From Silvibacterium bohemicum (GTDB lineage: Bacteria > Acidobacteriota > Terriglobia > Terriglobales > Acidobacteriaceae), in contig NZ_LBHJ01000019.1 of assembly GCF_001006305.1 (NCBI RefSeq), positions 62,001 to 126,000 on the forward strand: DNA of 64,000 nucleotides, in the 5' to 3' direction. The position numbers were made by a program, and so were the translations under genes. Shown in pieces: positions 51,370 to 59,655 of this stretch (position 1 is its first letter; each line of letters begins with the position of its first letter). The notes under the pieces are model-generated. The model saw nothing but the letters and a program-made list of their open reading frames with translations, was not told the DNA's origin and did not search any database.

Positions 51370-51382
51370 GTGGCTAGACCAC
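51370..51382. promoter_or_regulatory. FadR-type operator-like site 3
   Basis: GTGGCTAGACCAC shares the outer arms GTGG and CCAC with the sites at 49036 and 49969 but its centre is not symmetrical. It lies between the uxaE terminator and the DUF1800 gene, 215 bases before the latter. A weak candidate. Confidence 0.3.
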
Positions 51383-51596
51383 TGATGTGCCATCGGAGCT
51401 CACCCGGTCCTACCCCTTCGCACTGCCCTTTATTTCAATCTGCGGTTTTCGCGCAATGCCCGATTCTCGGCAATCTGCAACTTTCGTTGTAGGCCGCGAA
51501 CCGAAGAAGTACTGGCACTCCCCTGAAAAGTGCCGATGTTAATGCCTCGTTCCAACCCTTCAACATAGAGCCATTTGACACCGATGCGGAGTAGGT

Positions 51597-54440
51597 ATGC
51601 TGCGGAGACTGAAGTACTCTCAACTTTTTATCCGCGCGATGGTGTGCGGTATTCCGACGATCTTCGCCGCATGGGCCATCACAGGATGCGGAGTTGGTTT
51701 GACCAACAACGGTGCAGCCTCGGCCATCTCTGCGCCAAGCAGCTCAGTCCGCGTTGGGCAGACGCTGCAAATAAACAACCAGTCGAAGCTCACCGGCTCT
51801 CCAATCACCTATTGGGTTAATGGAGTCCAGGGCGGCAATGCACAGCTGGGAACTATCGACGCCAATGGTTTGTATACCGCGCCGGGTAGTGTTCCCACTC
51901 CGAATAACGCAGTAACTATCACCAGCCTGGCCACAGACTTTCCCGACGACAAGCCGGGGTCGGCGGTCATCAGTGTCCTCAATCCGATTCCGATCATCAA
52001 GACGGTTACACCTACCGCTCTCACCGAAGGAACGACGCTGATCACCATCAGTGGGTCGGAGTTCGTCTATGGCGCACAGATTGTGTGGAACGGAGTACCT
52101 GTTCCAACCACGCTGGTCTCGGATTCTCAATTGGCAGCCACGATCGCTGCGCCCACTCCCGGCACATATCCGCTGACCGTCAGCAATCCCGATCCGGGCT
52201 CGGCCAATGCCGCTACGATCTCGGAGCAGGTAGGGCCCGGCCAGGTAGTGCTTACGTGGCAAACCACGAACGGCACCAGCGTACGCGTCAGCAATCCGCT
52301 CACCATCGGACTGATGGTGAACGGCACCAACAACACGGGCGTGACCCTGACCGCCAATGGAATTGCCGGAGGCAATGCGCAGATTGGCACTGTAGTATCG
52401 AATGCCGACGGCAGCGTAACTTATACCGCTCCGGCCATAGTGCCAAGCCCGAGTAACACTGTTCAGCTGACTGCGATTAGCGTAGACAATCGCAAGGTGT
52501 CGGCCTCGCAGAATATCAGCGTAATGAATCCGATCCCCATTCTTGTGTCAGCGACGCCCATGGCATTCAATGCCGGAACAAACACCGTAGTCCTCGCGGG
52601 CAGCAACTTCATCAATGGTGCGCAGGCCCTGGTCAACGGTGCGGCGGTATCGACGACGTTCAACAGCGGCGGACAACTGACTGCGAGTTTCACCGCTCCC
52701 AATCCCGGCAATCTCGATCTCCAGGTCTTGAATCCGAGCCCCGGACCTGCGGCTTCCACCGACCTGATCGCGCAGGTGAACGGCACTCTGCCGGTGCAAT
52801 TGGTGTCGCCCCAAGACGCCTCTCGTTTTCTGGCCCAGGCGACCTTTGGTGCGACCGACGCCGATATCCATCACTTGTCGACGATCGGATTTCCCGCATG
52901 GCTCGGCGAGCAATTCAACACCCCGGCCACATTGCATGAGCCCTTCGTCGATCAGGCACTCGCTTTGTATAACCCGCCATGCAACGCCGGAGACATACAG
53001 TGCAATGCGTCACTCTTTGTTGACAACGCATCCGACGAGAACTATTGGCAGCAGAGCTTCTGGCAGCAGGCCTTGACTGGACAAGATCAATTGCGGCAAC
53101 GCGTGACCTATGCGCTCTCACAGTTGTTCGTGATTGCGAGCACCAATCCCGGAGTCGCGGCCATGCCGCGAGGGATGGCCAACTATTACGACGTTCTCGG
53201 AGCCGACGCCTTCGGCAACTTCCGCCAGCTTCTGCAGGATGTGACATTGAATCCGATGATGGGCATGTTTCTGTCCATGCAGGGAAACGACAAAGGGGAT
53301 GCTACGCGCGATCCGGATGAGAATTACGCACGCGAGGTAATGCAGCTCTTCACTATCGGTCTCTATCAACTCAATCCGGATGGCACGCAGAAGCTCGACG
53401 GCACGGGTCAGCCGATCCCGACTTACTCGAATACAGATGTCATGGGATTGGCGAAAGTATTTACGGGTTTCAGCTGGAATATCCCCGGCGACCAAAGCGA
53501 CAATGCATGGTCGAACTGCTGCGTTTATGTCGGGCCCGGATTCGGCGAAGATATCCTGCCGATGCAGAGCTTCCCCAACCACCATTCGACGGATGAAAAA
53601 GATTTCCTCGGCGGCACCATTCCGGCGAACACGAATGCCGATCCTCTGGGCGATCTGAAGGTCGCGCTCGATACGCTCTTCAATCATCCGAACCTTCCGC
53701 CTTTCTTTTGCAGGCAGCTGATCCAGCATTTGGTCACGAGCAATCCCAGCCCCGCGTACGTGAGCCGTGTTGCTGCGGTATTTCAGGATGACGGCCAGGG
53801 CGTTCGCGGCGATATGCAGGCGGTTCTTCAAGCGATTCTCCTCGATGAAGAAGCTCGAGGCTCGGCAGCGGCCAGCAGCAATCCTCAATATGGCAAGGTG
53901 CGCGAGGCTATGGTTCGTTACACGGAGTGGGCGCGTGCATTTACTGCGCAATCTCGAACCGGATCGTTCAACCTGCGCACTACTGAAGATCCGATCTATG
54001 CGCTGGGTGAGATGACGCTGCGCTCGCCAACTGTCTTCAACTGGTTTGCTCCGGGCTACGTGCCTCCCGGCACCAGCATCGAGCAGGCCGGATTAACGGC
54101 GCCTGAAATGGAGATGACGGATGTGTCGACGGTGGTCGGCTATCTGAACTACATGCAGAGTGCGATTGGCGCAGGCTATAACTTCGGTCCCGACGTCTTT
54201 TCTTACTACTCGACTGAGATGGGCCTGGCTGCGACTCCCGATCAGCTGCTCGACCGCATCAATCTGCTGTTGATGGCCGGAGAGATGGACAGCACACTGC
54301 GCAGCCAGATTCTATCTGCCGTCGCTTCCATCCCCATACCTTCGGGAGATGAGAATGCGATCAACGCCGCCCTCTTGAGCCGCGTGCAGACGGCAATTTA
54401 TCTCACCATGGCATCGCCGGCCTATGCGGCGCAGTTTTAA
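51597..54440 (+). CDS. DUF1800-domain protein with IPT/TIG-like repeats, probable lipoprotein
   Basis: 947 residues from ATG 51597, with GGAGTAGGT directly upstream. The N-terminus has a hydrophobic stretch ending in AITGCG, a lipobox-like site. Residues about 45-400 are a series of Ig-like domains: units with GGNAQLGTIDANGLYTAP and GGNAQIGTVVSNADGSVTY alternate with IPT/TIG units (IIKTVTPTALTEGTTLITISG, ILVSATPMAFNAGTNTVVLAG). From about 415 the DUF1800 domain follows (ASRFLAQATFGATDADIHHL, QLRQRVTYALSQLFVIAS, DENYAREVMQLFTIGLYQLN, FCRQLIQHLVTSNPSP). It is paired with a DUF1501 gene nine to twelve bases downstream, a known conserved couple of unknown function. Confidence 0.9.
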   Translation: MLRRLKYSQLFIRAMVCGIPTIFAAWAITGCGVGLTNNGAASAISAPSSSVRVGQTLQINNQSKLTGSPITYWVNGVQGGNAQLGTIDANGLYTAPGSVPTPNNAVTITSLATDFPDDKPGSAVISVLNPIPIIKTVTPTALTEGTTLITISGSEFVYGAQIVWNGVPVPTTLVSDSQLAATIAAPTPGTYPLTVSNPDPGSANAATISEQVGPGQVVLTWQTTNGTSVRVSNPLTIGLMVNGTNNTGVTLTANGIAGGNAQIGTVVSNADGSVTYTAPAIVPSPSNTVQLTAISVDNRKVSASQNISVMNPIPILVSATPMAFNAGTNTVVLAGSNFINGAQALVNGAAVSTTFNSGGQLTASFTAPNPGNLDLQVLNPSPGPAASTDLIAQVNGTLPVQLVSPQDASRFLAQATFGATDADIHHLSTIGFPAWLGEQFNTPATLHEPFVDQALALYNPPCNAGDIQCNASLFVDNASDENYWQQSFWQQALTGQDQLRQRVTYALSQLFVIASTNPGVAAMPRGMANYYDVLGADAFGNFRQLLQDVTLNPMMGMFLSMQGNDKGDATRDPDENYAREVMQLFTIGLYQLNPDGTQKLDGTGQPIPTYSNTDVMGLAKVFTGFSWNIPGDQSDNAWSNCCVYVGPGFGEDILPMQSFPNHHSTDEKDFLGGTIPANTNADPLGDLKVALDTLFNHPNLPPFFCRQLIQHLVTSNPSPAYVSRVAAVFQDDGQGVRGDMQAVLQAILLDEEARGSAAASSNPQYGKVREAMVRYTEWARAFTAQSRTGSFNLRTTEDPIYALGEMTLRSPTVFNWFAPGYVPPGTSIEQAGLTAPEMEMTDVSTVVGYLNYMQSAIGAGYNFGPDVFSYYSTEMGLAATPDQLLDRINLLLMAGEMDSTLRSQILSAVASIPIPSGDENAINAALLSRVQTAIYLTMASPAYAAQF

Positions 54441-54452
54441 AGGGAGACGATG

Positions 54453-55880
54453 ATGAACAAGCATGAGTTATCCCGGCGTCAATTTCTTCGCACCGCGTCG
54501 ATGGCATCGATGGCTGGGCTTTCGGTCAGCCCTTTTCTCATTGAGCTGAACTCGGTTGCCGCCATGGCCCAGCAGAGCAGCCCTACCGATTACCGCGCTC
54601 TGGTCTGCATCTTCTTGCAAGGCGGCAACGATGGCCACGGAACGGTAATCGCAACCGACCCCGATTCGTTCAGCGCGTTTACGACGGCACGCTCCGGCGC
54701 GCCCGGCCTCGCCTACAGCCAGAGTGACTTGCTGCCGATCGTGCTGAAGACACCGCAGACCGGCCGCACCTTCGCGCTCAATCCTTATCTGACTGGCGTG
54801 CAGAATTTATTCAATGCTGGCCGCGCCGCGGTTATTGCGAACACGGGCACACTCATCGAGCCCGTCAGCAAAACTCAGGTCGTCGCTGGATCTGCTCCTT
54901 TGCCGGCTTCGCTGTATTCGCACTTCGATCAGACGGCCGCATGGCAGGCTATCTCGGCCACGGGAGGCAGCGCCGTCCACACCGGATGGGGTGGCGCGAT
55001 GGCCGACCTGATCGCGTCATCGAATGCGAGCCCGGCGTTCACCTGTATCTCGACCGCGGGAGTTGCTCTCTTTCTCTCCGGCATAACTTCTTATCAGCTG
55101 AATGTAACTCCGGCGGGCCCCGTGCCGATCGCCGGTCTCGCGCAGCCGCTCTTCGGACAGCAGGCCGGATCAAATGCGCTCGCTTCCATCTTGAGCGCAG
55201 ACGAGACCAATCTCTTCGCCAAGGAATACGGCGTGATGATTAACCGCTCGATCGCCGCGCAGGCCAGCCTCTCCAGCTCGATGCTGCCCGCCGGTGCTGG
55301 CGGCGTGCCAAACCCACCGCAATACCTCGATCCCATCACCAACGTCCTGACCAACAATGGCCTCGCAGCGTCGCTGCAAACGGTGGCACGGGTCATCGGA
55401 GGAAGAAGCGGCCTCGGCGTCAGCAGGCAGATCTTTTATGTGGAGCTCGACGGCTTCGATATGCACGAGAATCAGGCGCCACAGCATGCACGCCTGCTCA
55501 CGCAGCTCGGCCAGGCGCTCGAATATTTCGACGGCCTGATGATCGCCGCAGGTCTCGGCAATCAAGTGACAACCTTTACCACTTCCGACTTTGGCCGAAC
55601 TCTGACGGCCAATAGCAATGGGACTGACCACGGCTGGGGAAGCCACCACTTCGTTGTCGGCGGCGCGGTCAATGGACAGGATATGTACGGTCAGTATCCG
55701 GTGATCGGGTCGAATCAGGCCAACGATACGGGCGCGGGCCGGCTCATCCCGACTACAGGCGTCGAGCAGTATGCGGGAACACTCGCACGCTGGTTCGGGC
55801 TTTCGGATGGCCAGGTCAAAGAAGTATTTCCGAATTTCATCAATTTCGGATCGAACGCTTATATGGGCTTCATGAGCTGA
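54453..55880 (+). CDS. DUF1501-domain protein, Tat-exported
   Basis: 475 residues from ATG 54453; an ATG directly before it (54450) is also possible. AGGGAG lies six bases upstream. The Tat signal is LSRRQFLRTASMASMAGLSV. DUF1501 motifs follow: LVCIFLQGGNDGHGTVI, LALN-like FALNPYLTGVQNLF, GGSAVHTGWGGAMADL, FYVELDGFDMHENQ, TTFTTSDFGRTLTANSNGTDHGWGSHHFVVGG and the C-terminal YAGTLARWFGLSDGQVKEVF. The fold belongs to the alkaline phosphatase/sulfatase superfamily. It forms a two-gene unit with the DUF1800 protein; both should act in the periplasm or at the outer surface. Substrate unknown. Confidence 0.92.
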   Translation: MNKHELSRRQFLRTASMASMAGLSVSPFLIELNSVAAMAQQSSPTDYRALVCIFLQGGNDGHGTVIATDPDSFSAFTTARSGAPGLAYSQSDLLPIVLKTPQTGRTFALNPYLTGVQNLFNAGRAAVIANTGTLIEPVSKTQVVAGSAPLPASLYSHFDQTAAWQAISATGGSAVHTGWGGAMADLIASSNASPAFTCISTAGVALFLSGITSYQLNVTPAGPVPIAGLAQPLFGQQAGSNALASILSADETNLFAKEYGVMINRSIAAQASLSSSMLPAGAGGVPNPPQYLDPITNVLTNNGLAASLQTVARVIGGRSGLGVSRQIFYVELDGFDMHENQAPQHARLLTQLGQALEYFDGLMIAAGLGNQVTTFTTSDFGRTLTANSNGTDHGWGSHHFVVGGAVNGQDMYGQYPVIGSNQANDTGAGRLIPTTGVEQYAGTLARWFGLSDGQVKEVFPNFINFGSNAYMGFMS

Positions 55881-56101
55881 GTTGGCGGCTCTACCCAGAG
55901 CAACAACATCGAGCACTCTTCCGCTATTCGGCCTGCAGTCATGTGTCGACCTGCATTGAAAATGGAAAGGCGGCCTCTATGTGGGCCGCGCTGTCCTCTG
56001 ACTAAATTTTAGTGCAAGGGTTTGGTGCGGTATTCCAACGAGGGAACAAGGCAGAGTAAGCGCTGCAACAACGAAACACAATTATCCAAAATTTGCGGAA
56101 T

Positions 56102-56302
56102 TTAGCTTTGGCTAGATCCCGGTTGAGAGCGGCCGGTCTCGATTCGATTGCCAGCAGAAGGTTTGGTGGGAACCAGCTTCATCGCGCCCAAGGGCCGCGC
56201 GCTCATTTTCTTCGAAGAAATGGATACGATCTTAGCGGGGCCGGATCTTTTGACTGGGGCTGCGCTGGATCTGGGGGGAAATGGCATCTGGGTATCGGAC
56301 AT
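56102..56302 (-). CDS. Possible small basic protein
   Basis: 66 residues from ATG 56302, stop TAA at 56102. The sequence is rich in Ser, Pro, Lys and Arg (FPPRSSAAPVKRSGPAKIV, SARPLGAMKLVPTKPSAG) and has no recognised domain. A weak AGAGAG lies upstream. It would be the only gene in the 660-base gap 55881-56543. The composition is compatible with a disordered basic protein, but equally with chance. Confidence 0.3.
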   Translation of the reverse strand: MSDTQMPFPPRSSAAPVKRSGPAKIVSISSKKMSARPLGAMKLVPTKPSAGNRIETGRSQPGSSQS

Positions 56303-56469
56303 CTGTGCTCTCTGATCGGTGGATTTAATCGCCCGTACATCCGTCGATAGTGCAACTGAGATGCCAAACCGCAGCGGCATCTTTTGCTCCGCAAAACCCT
56401 GTATTTAGAGATGTATTTCGTGAGTTGGATCGGCGCATGGTCCGGCGAAGACCTTGATGGGTTAAAAAT

Positions 56470-56508
56470 AAACCGCCGATGGGTTAATTATTTACCCATC
56501 GGCGGTTT
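56470..56508. terminator. Strong bidirectional terminator after the mrp-type gene
   Basis: AAACCGCCGATGGGT (56470-56484) and its exact complement at 56494-56508 form a 15-pair stem with a nine-base loop. Leftward the stem is followed by ATTTTTAAC, rightward by ATCTTTT. It lies 35 bases beyond the stop of the leftward Mrp gene. The remaining gap 55881-56101 contains only a small hairpin (GCGGCC at 55970 with GGCCGC at 55984) that may end the DUF1501 transcript. Confidence 0.88.
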
Positions 56509-56543
56509 ATCTTTTGGAAATAGAAAATTGGAACGCTATACCG

Positions 56544-57380
56544 CTAACTGATTTCGAAGATGTCTTCGACCTTGGCCGATTGCGCCTGGGCCTTCTCCGC
56601 AACCTGCCTCGCGATGGCGTAGAACTGTGCGGCCTTGGGAGAGTCGGGACCGGCCAGTGCTATCGGCAGACCGGTGTCGCCGCCCTGCCGGATCTCGGGA
56701 TCGAGCTCGATCGAGCCGAAAAAATTCAATCCAAACTGCTTTGCCGTCCGCTCGGTTCCGCCCTTCGAGAAGATGTCGATCTCCTGATGGCAGTGCGGGC
56801 AGGTGAAGTGACTCATGTTTTCGACCAGGCCGAGAATCTCCACGTTGACCTGGTGGAACATCTCCAACGCCTTGCGTGCATCCTGCAGCGCCACATCGGA
56901 GGGAGTCGAAACCACCACGGCTCCGGTCAAAGGAACCGTCTGCACCAGCGAGATGACCACATCGCCTGTTCCCGGAGGCAGGTCAATGAGCAGGAAATCC
57001 AGCTCACCCCATTGCACCTGCTGCAGGAACTGCCGGATGATCTGGTGCAGCATGGGTCCGCGCATGACCATAGGCTTGTCGCTGGGAGAGATGAATCCCA
57101 TCGAGATCACCTTCACTCCATGCGCGACGTTGGGCTCGATCTGGTTGCCTTCGAGGATGCGCGGCTGTTTGCTCGTGCCCAGCATCAGTGGCACGTTGGG
57201 GCCGTAGATGTCGGCATCGATCAACCCGACGCGAAAGCCCAGCTTGGCCAGGGCGACGGCCAGGTTGACCGACAGCGTGGTCTTACCGACTCCGCCCTTG
57301 CCCGATCCAACGGCTACGATGTTTGCCACGCCCGGCAATGAAGTCGGTGCGGGAGGTTGTGGTGCGTGTCCATGTGCCAT
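56544..57380 (-). CDS. apbC: Mrp/NBP35-family iron-sulfur cluster carrier ATPase
   Basis: 278 residues from ATG 57380. The deviant Walker A motif VGSGKGGVGKTTLSVNLA, LIDADIYGPNVPLMLG, DFLLIDLPPGTGDVVISL and VVVSTPSDVALQDARKAL define the Mrp/ApbC group. CPHCH (in ENMSHFTCPHCHQEIDIF) is the conserved CxxC that bridges a 4Fe-4S cluster between two subunits. It lacks the N-terminal MIP18/DUF59 domain that many Mrp proteins have, and starts instead with a short HGHAPQPP stretch. It is cytosolic and transfers clusters to target enzymes. It is not overlapped with neighbours and ends in a strong terminator. Confidence 0.93.
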   Translation of the reverse strand: MAHGHAPQPPAPTSLPGVANIVAVGSGKGGVGKTTLSVNLAVALAKLGFRVGLIDADIYGPNVPLMLGTSKQPRILEGNQIEPNVAHGVKVISMGFISPSDKPMVMRGPMLHQIIRQFLQQVQWGELDFLLIDLPPGTGDVVISLVQTVPLTGAVVVSTPSDVALQDARKALEMFHQVNVEILGLVENMSHFTCPHCHQEIDIFSKGGTERTAKQFGLNFFGSIELDPEIRQGGDTGLPIALAGPDSPKAAQFYAIARQVAEKAQAQSAKVEDIFEIS

Positions 57381-57416
57381 ACTGCTACTCCTGTTCTCTT
57401 ATTGAGCTTTGAGGCT

Positions 57417-57530
57417 GCTCAGCGGCTAAAGCCGCGTGTTTTATGTGTGCGAAACGGCATGGCTGAAGCCATGCCCTGATACAAAACTTAGCCACTGCCA
57501 GTTGCTGCATGGCTGAAGCCGTGCCGCGAT
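57417..57530. repeat. Cluster of three REP-type palindromes
   Basis: AGCGGCTAAAGCCGCG (about 57420-57436), GGCATGGCTGAAGCCATGCC (57456-57475) and TGCATGGCTGAAGCCGTGCC (about 57506-57525) share the hairpin core GGCTNAAGCC. Two are followed by near-copies of GATACAAAACYT, so the repeat unit is longer than the hairpin. The second matches the copy at 19832-19851 except for one loop base. They fill the gap between the thioesterase and Mrp genes, both leftward. Confidence 0.75.
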
Positions 57531-57632
57531 ACAAAACCTGGCCATTCCGATTGCAGCGCCGTCTGAATCTGAAGCCGTGTCCTGATATTCATCACGCTGC
57601 AACCCAATGACCGCGAAATTTCTCCGCGTGCT

Positions 57633-58181
57633 TCAGTTTCTGCCCGGACGAACCGAGCCTTGCACCTCGACCTCCGCGGGCTTGGCGGCGCGTTTGCGCT
57701 CCAGTTCGCGCTGACGCAGCTCGCGGCGGCGTGCAGCATCGGCGAAGCGGCGTTTTTCGTCTTCCGACTCAGGCGCAAGCTGCGGAACTGGCACGCGGCG
57801 TCCCTGCGAATCGATAGCCACGAACGTGAGGTAAGCCGAGGCAACGTGACGATGCATTCCGGCAATGGTGTTCTCCACCCAGACTTTCACGCCTACTTCC
57901 ATCGAGGTGTTGAAGGCCCGGTTGAGGGATGATTTCAGGATCAGCAGATCGCCCACATGCACCGGCGCGATGAAGTCGATGTGATCCATCGATGCGGTGA
58001 CGACGTGGGTGCGGGCGTGGCGGTAGGCAGCCATGGCTCCCACCAGATCGATGAAGTGCATCAGCCGGCCGCCGAGCAGATTACCCAGCGTATTGGTGTC
58101 GTTCGGCAGAATCAGTTCGGTCATCTCCGATTGCGACTCGGCAACGCCGCGCACCGGAAGCGAATGGCCGGGAAAGTCCAT
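57633..58181 (-). CDS. Acyl-CoA thioesterase (hotdog fold, YciA/BFIT type)
   Basis: 182 residues from ATG 58181, with GGAAAGAGAG upstream; earlier starts in the open frame have no such site. The hotdog core shows LPNDTNTLGNLLGGRLMHFID, the signature of the acyl-CoA hydrolase family with the catalytic Asn/Asp-Thr region, then THVVTASMDHIDFIAPVHVGD and FNTSMEVGVKVWVEN. The last 35 residues are charged and probably flexible (RRRELRQRELERKRAAKP). It hydrolyses acyl-CoA thioesters in the cytosol; chain-length preference cannot be read from the sequence. No operon partner is apparent. Confidence 0.9.
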   Translation of the reverse strand: MDFPGHSLPVRGVAESQSEMTELILPNDTNTLGNLLGGRLMHFIDLVGAMAAYRHARTHVVTASMDHIDFIAPVHVGDLLILKSSLNRAFNTSMEVGVKVWVENTIAGMHRHVASAYLTFVAIDSQGRRVPVPQLAPESEDEKRRFADAARRRELRQRELERKRAAKPAEVEVQGSVRPGRN

Positions 58182-58640
58182 GCTTGTGCTCTCTTTCCGC
58201 TTTTCGGGCGAATGTCCGTGCCGCCCGGTTGCGTTTGCCCAATGGTCGATGAGGGTCAATTCCAGTGTCGGCAATTGCGGCATTTTACGCAAATGCCGAC
58301 GGAGCAAGCGGAGGTTTTAGATTGATTGGGCCCTCTGAACCTAGCGGAGATTCAAGGAAAGCGGCCAGATAGCTATTTTCAGCTGCCTGCTGGAGATATA
58401 GACCGGTTCTGAACTGCTTGATGAGAGCATTGGCTTGTTATCGTCAGTTAACCAAAAGCTCCGTCTTTGCAGGCTGACGTTTTGCTCGATCACTTCCTAT
58501 AAACCGACTTGCCACCACTCCTCTCGCCCAACCCGTCAATTCGCCTTTGGCGACTGCATATCGCTGGTACAAAACTCCTATCTGCGAAATTTATAATTTA
58601 ATTACCTCATTTCCGGCGTTCTGTCGGTTTTGAGCAAGCA
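58182..58640. other. Gene-free stretch with a possible promoter for the AraC gene
   Basis: No gene is seen between the divergent thioesterase and AraC-type starts. The right part is AT-rich. TATAAT at 58592-58597 is a consensus -10 hexamer about 60 bases before the AraC start, but no good -35 element lies at the right distance. Confidence 0.4.
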
Positions 58641-58652
58641 AGGAGGGCGCCA

Positions 58653-59531
58653 ATGGGCGAGAGCGAACGCGGACTTGAAGTTGAGGAACTCTCGAATACT
58701 CCAAAGCTGAAATCGAGCGCCTCTCTTCGATGCAAGGGCCTATATTTAGGGGAGTTTCATAGCGGCGTCGATGCTGTCCTGCCTTCCTCCCCAGGCAGGC
58801 ACGTTATCTTCCAGCTCAAGTCCGGTCCGACCAGAGGTGAGCATCGCTTGGAGCATGGAACGGTTATCCCATTCACAAAGAAACCCGAGACAATCACTCT
58901 CGTTCCCGCTGGACCTGCTCCAAGAGTCTCCCTGTTTACGCCTGCCGATTTCATTTATTGCGCGATGGACAGGGAGTTCATCGGTTCAATCGCCGAGGAG
59001 ATGGACCGCAACTATTCCACAATTCCTTCCTTCCGATCCGGCGTCCACAATGCCTCTATCGAGGCCATCCTCCAGTTGCTGAGCAAGGAATTGGAAACAG
59101 GAGCCCCATCGGGCGCTCTCTACGTTGACTCACTAGCGCACGCGCTCGGGGTGCGCTTTGTGCTCGCCGATGAGGTTGCGAGGATGGCCGGCGTCGCAAC
59201 CACCTCCGGCCTACCGCCGCATATTCTCATTCGGGTGCAGAATCGAATCGAAGCCGAGTTGGGAAACTCTCTGACGTTGGAGGCGCTGTCGCAGGAGAGT
59301 GGATACAGCAAATCTCATTTTCTTCGGATGTTCCAATCGGCAGTGGGGCAAACGCCGCATCAGTATGTTCTTGCGAGACGGTTACACCGTGCTCAGCAGC
59401 TTCTGAAGCGGGAGCACCTCACCATCGCGGAAGTCGCACTATCATGCGGCTTTTCAAGCCAGGCTCATATGACTGACGCCTTCCGTAAGCAGCTTCAGAC
59501 AACACCTGGCGAGTACCGCCGCAATTCATAG
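58653..59531 (+). CDS. AraC-family transcriptional regulator
   Basis: 292 residues from ATG 58653, with AGGAGG six bases upstream. The C-terminal third (about 190-292) holds the two helix-turn-helix units of AraC proteins: NSLTLEALSQESGYSKSHFL and MFQSAVGQTPHQYVLARRL, then LTIAEVALSCGFSSQAHMTD with FRKQLQTTPGEYRR. The N-terminal part (residues 1-180) is a cupin-like sensor region without a clear ligand motif (GRHVIFQLKSGPTRGEHRL). The aldehyde dehydrogenase 125 bases downstream in the same direction is the natural target or partner, so the effector may be an aldehyde or related compound (inference). Confidence 0.9.
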   Translation: MGESERGLEVEELSNTPKLKSSASLRCKGLYLGEFHSGVDAVLPSSPGRHVIFQLKSGPTRGEHRLEHGTVIPFTKKPETITLVPAGPAPRVSLFTPADFIYCAMDREFIGSIAEEMDRNYSTIPSFRSGVHNASIEAILQLLSKELETGAPSGALYVDSLAHALGVRFVLADEVARMAGVATTSGLPPHILIRVQNRIEAELGNSLTLEALSQESGYSKSHFLRMFQSAVGQTPHQYVLARRLHRAQQLLKREHLTIAEVALSCGFSSQAHMTDAFRKQLQTTPGEYRRNS

Positions 59532-59655
59532 CAGGATTCCAGTACGACCGCATTCTGCTGGAAGATCCAACCCTTCGCTCCCTTCTATCTTCGGAACAGT
59601 TCGAGCAAGTGGCTCTTCGTGAGTTACCTCAACCTGCCCGAACGGAAGAGGATTG

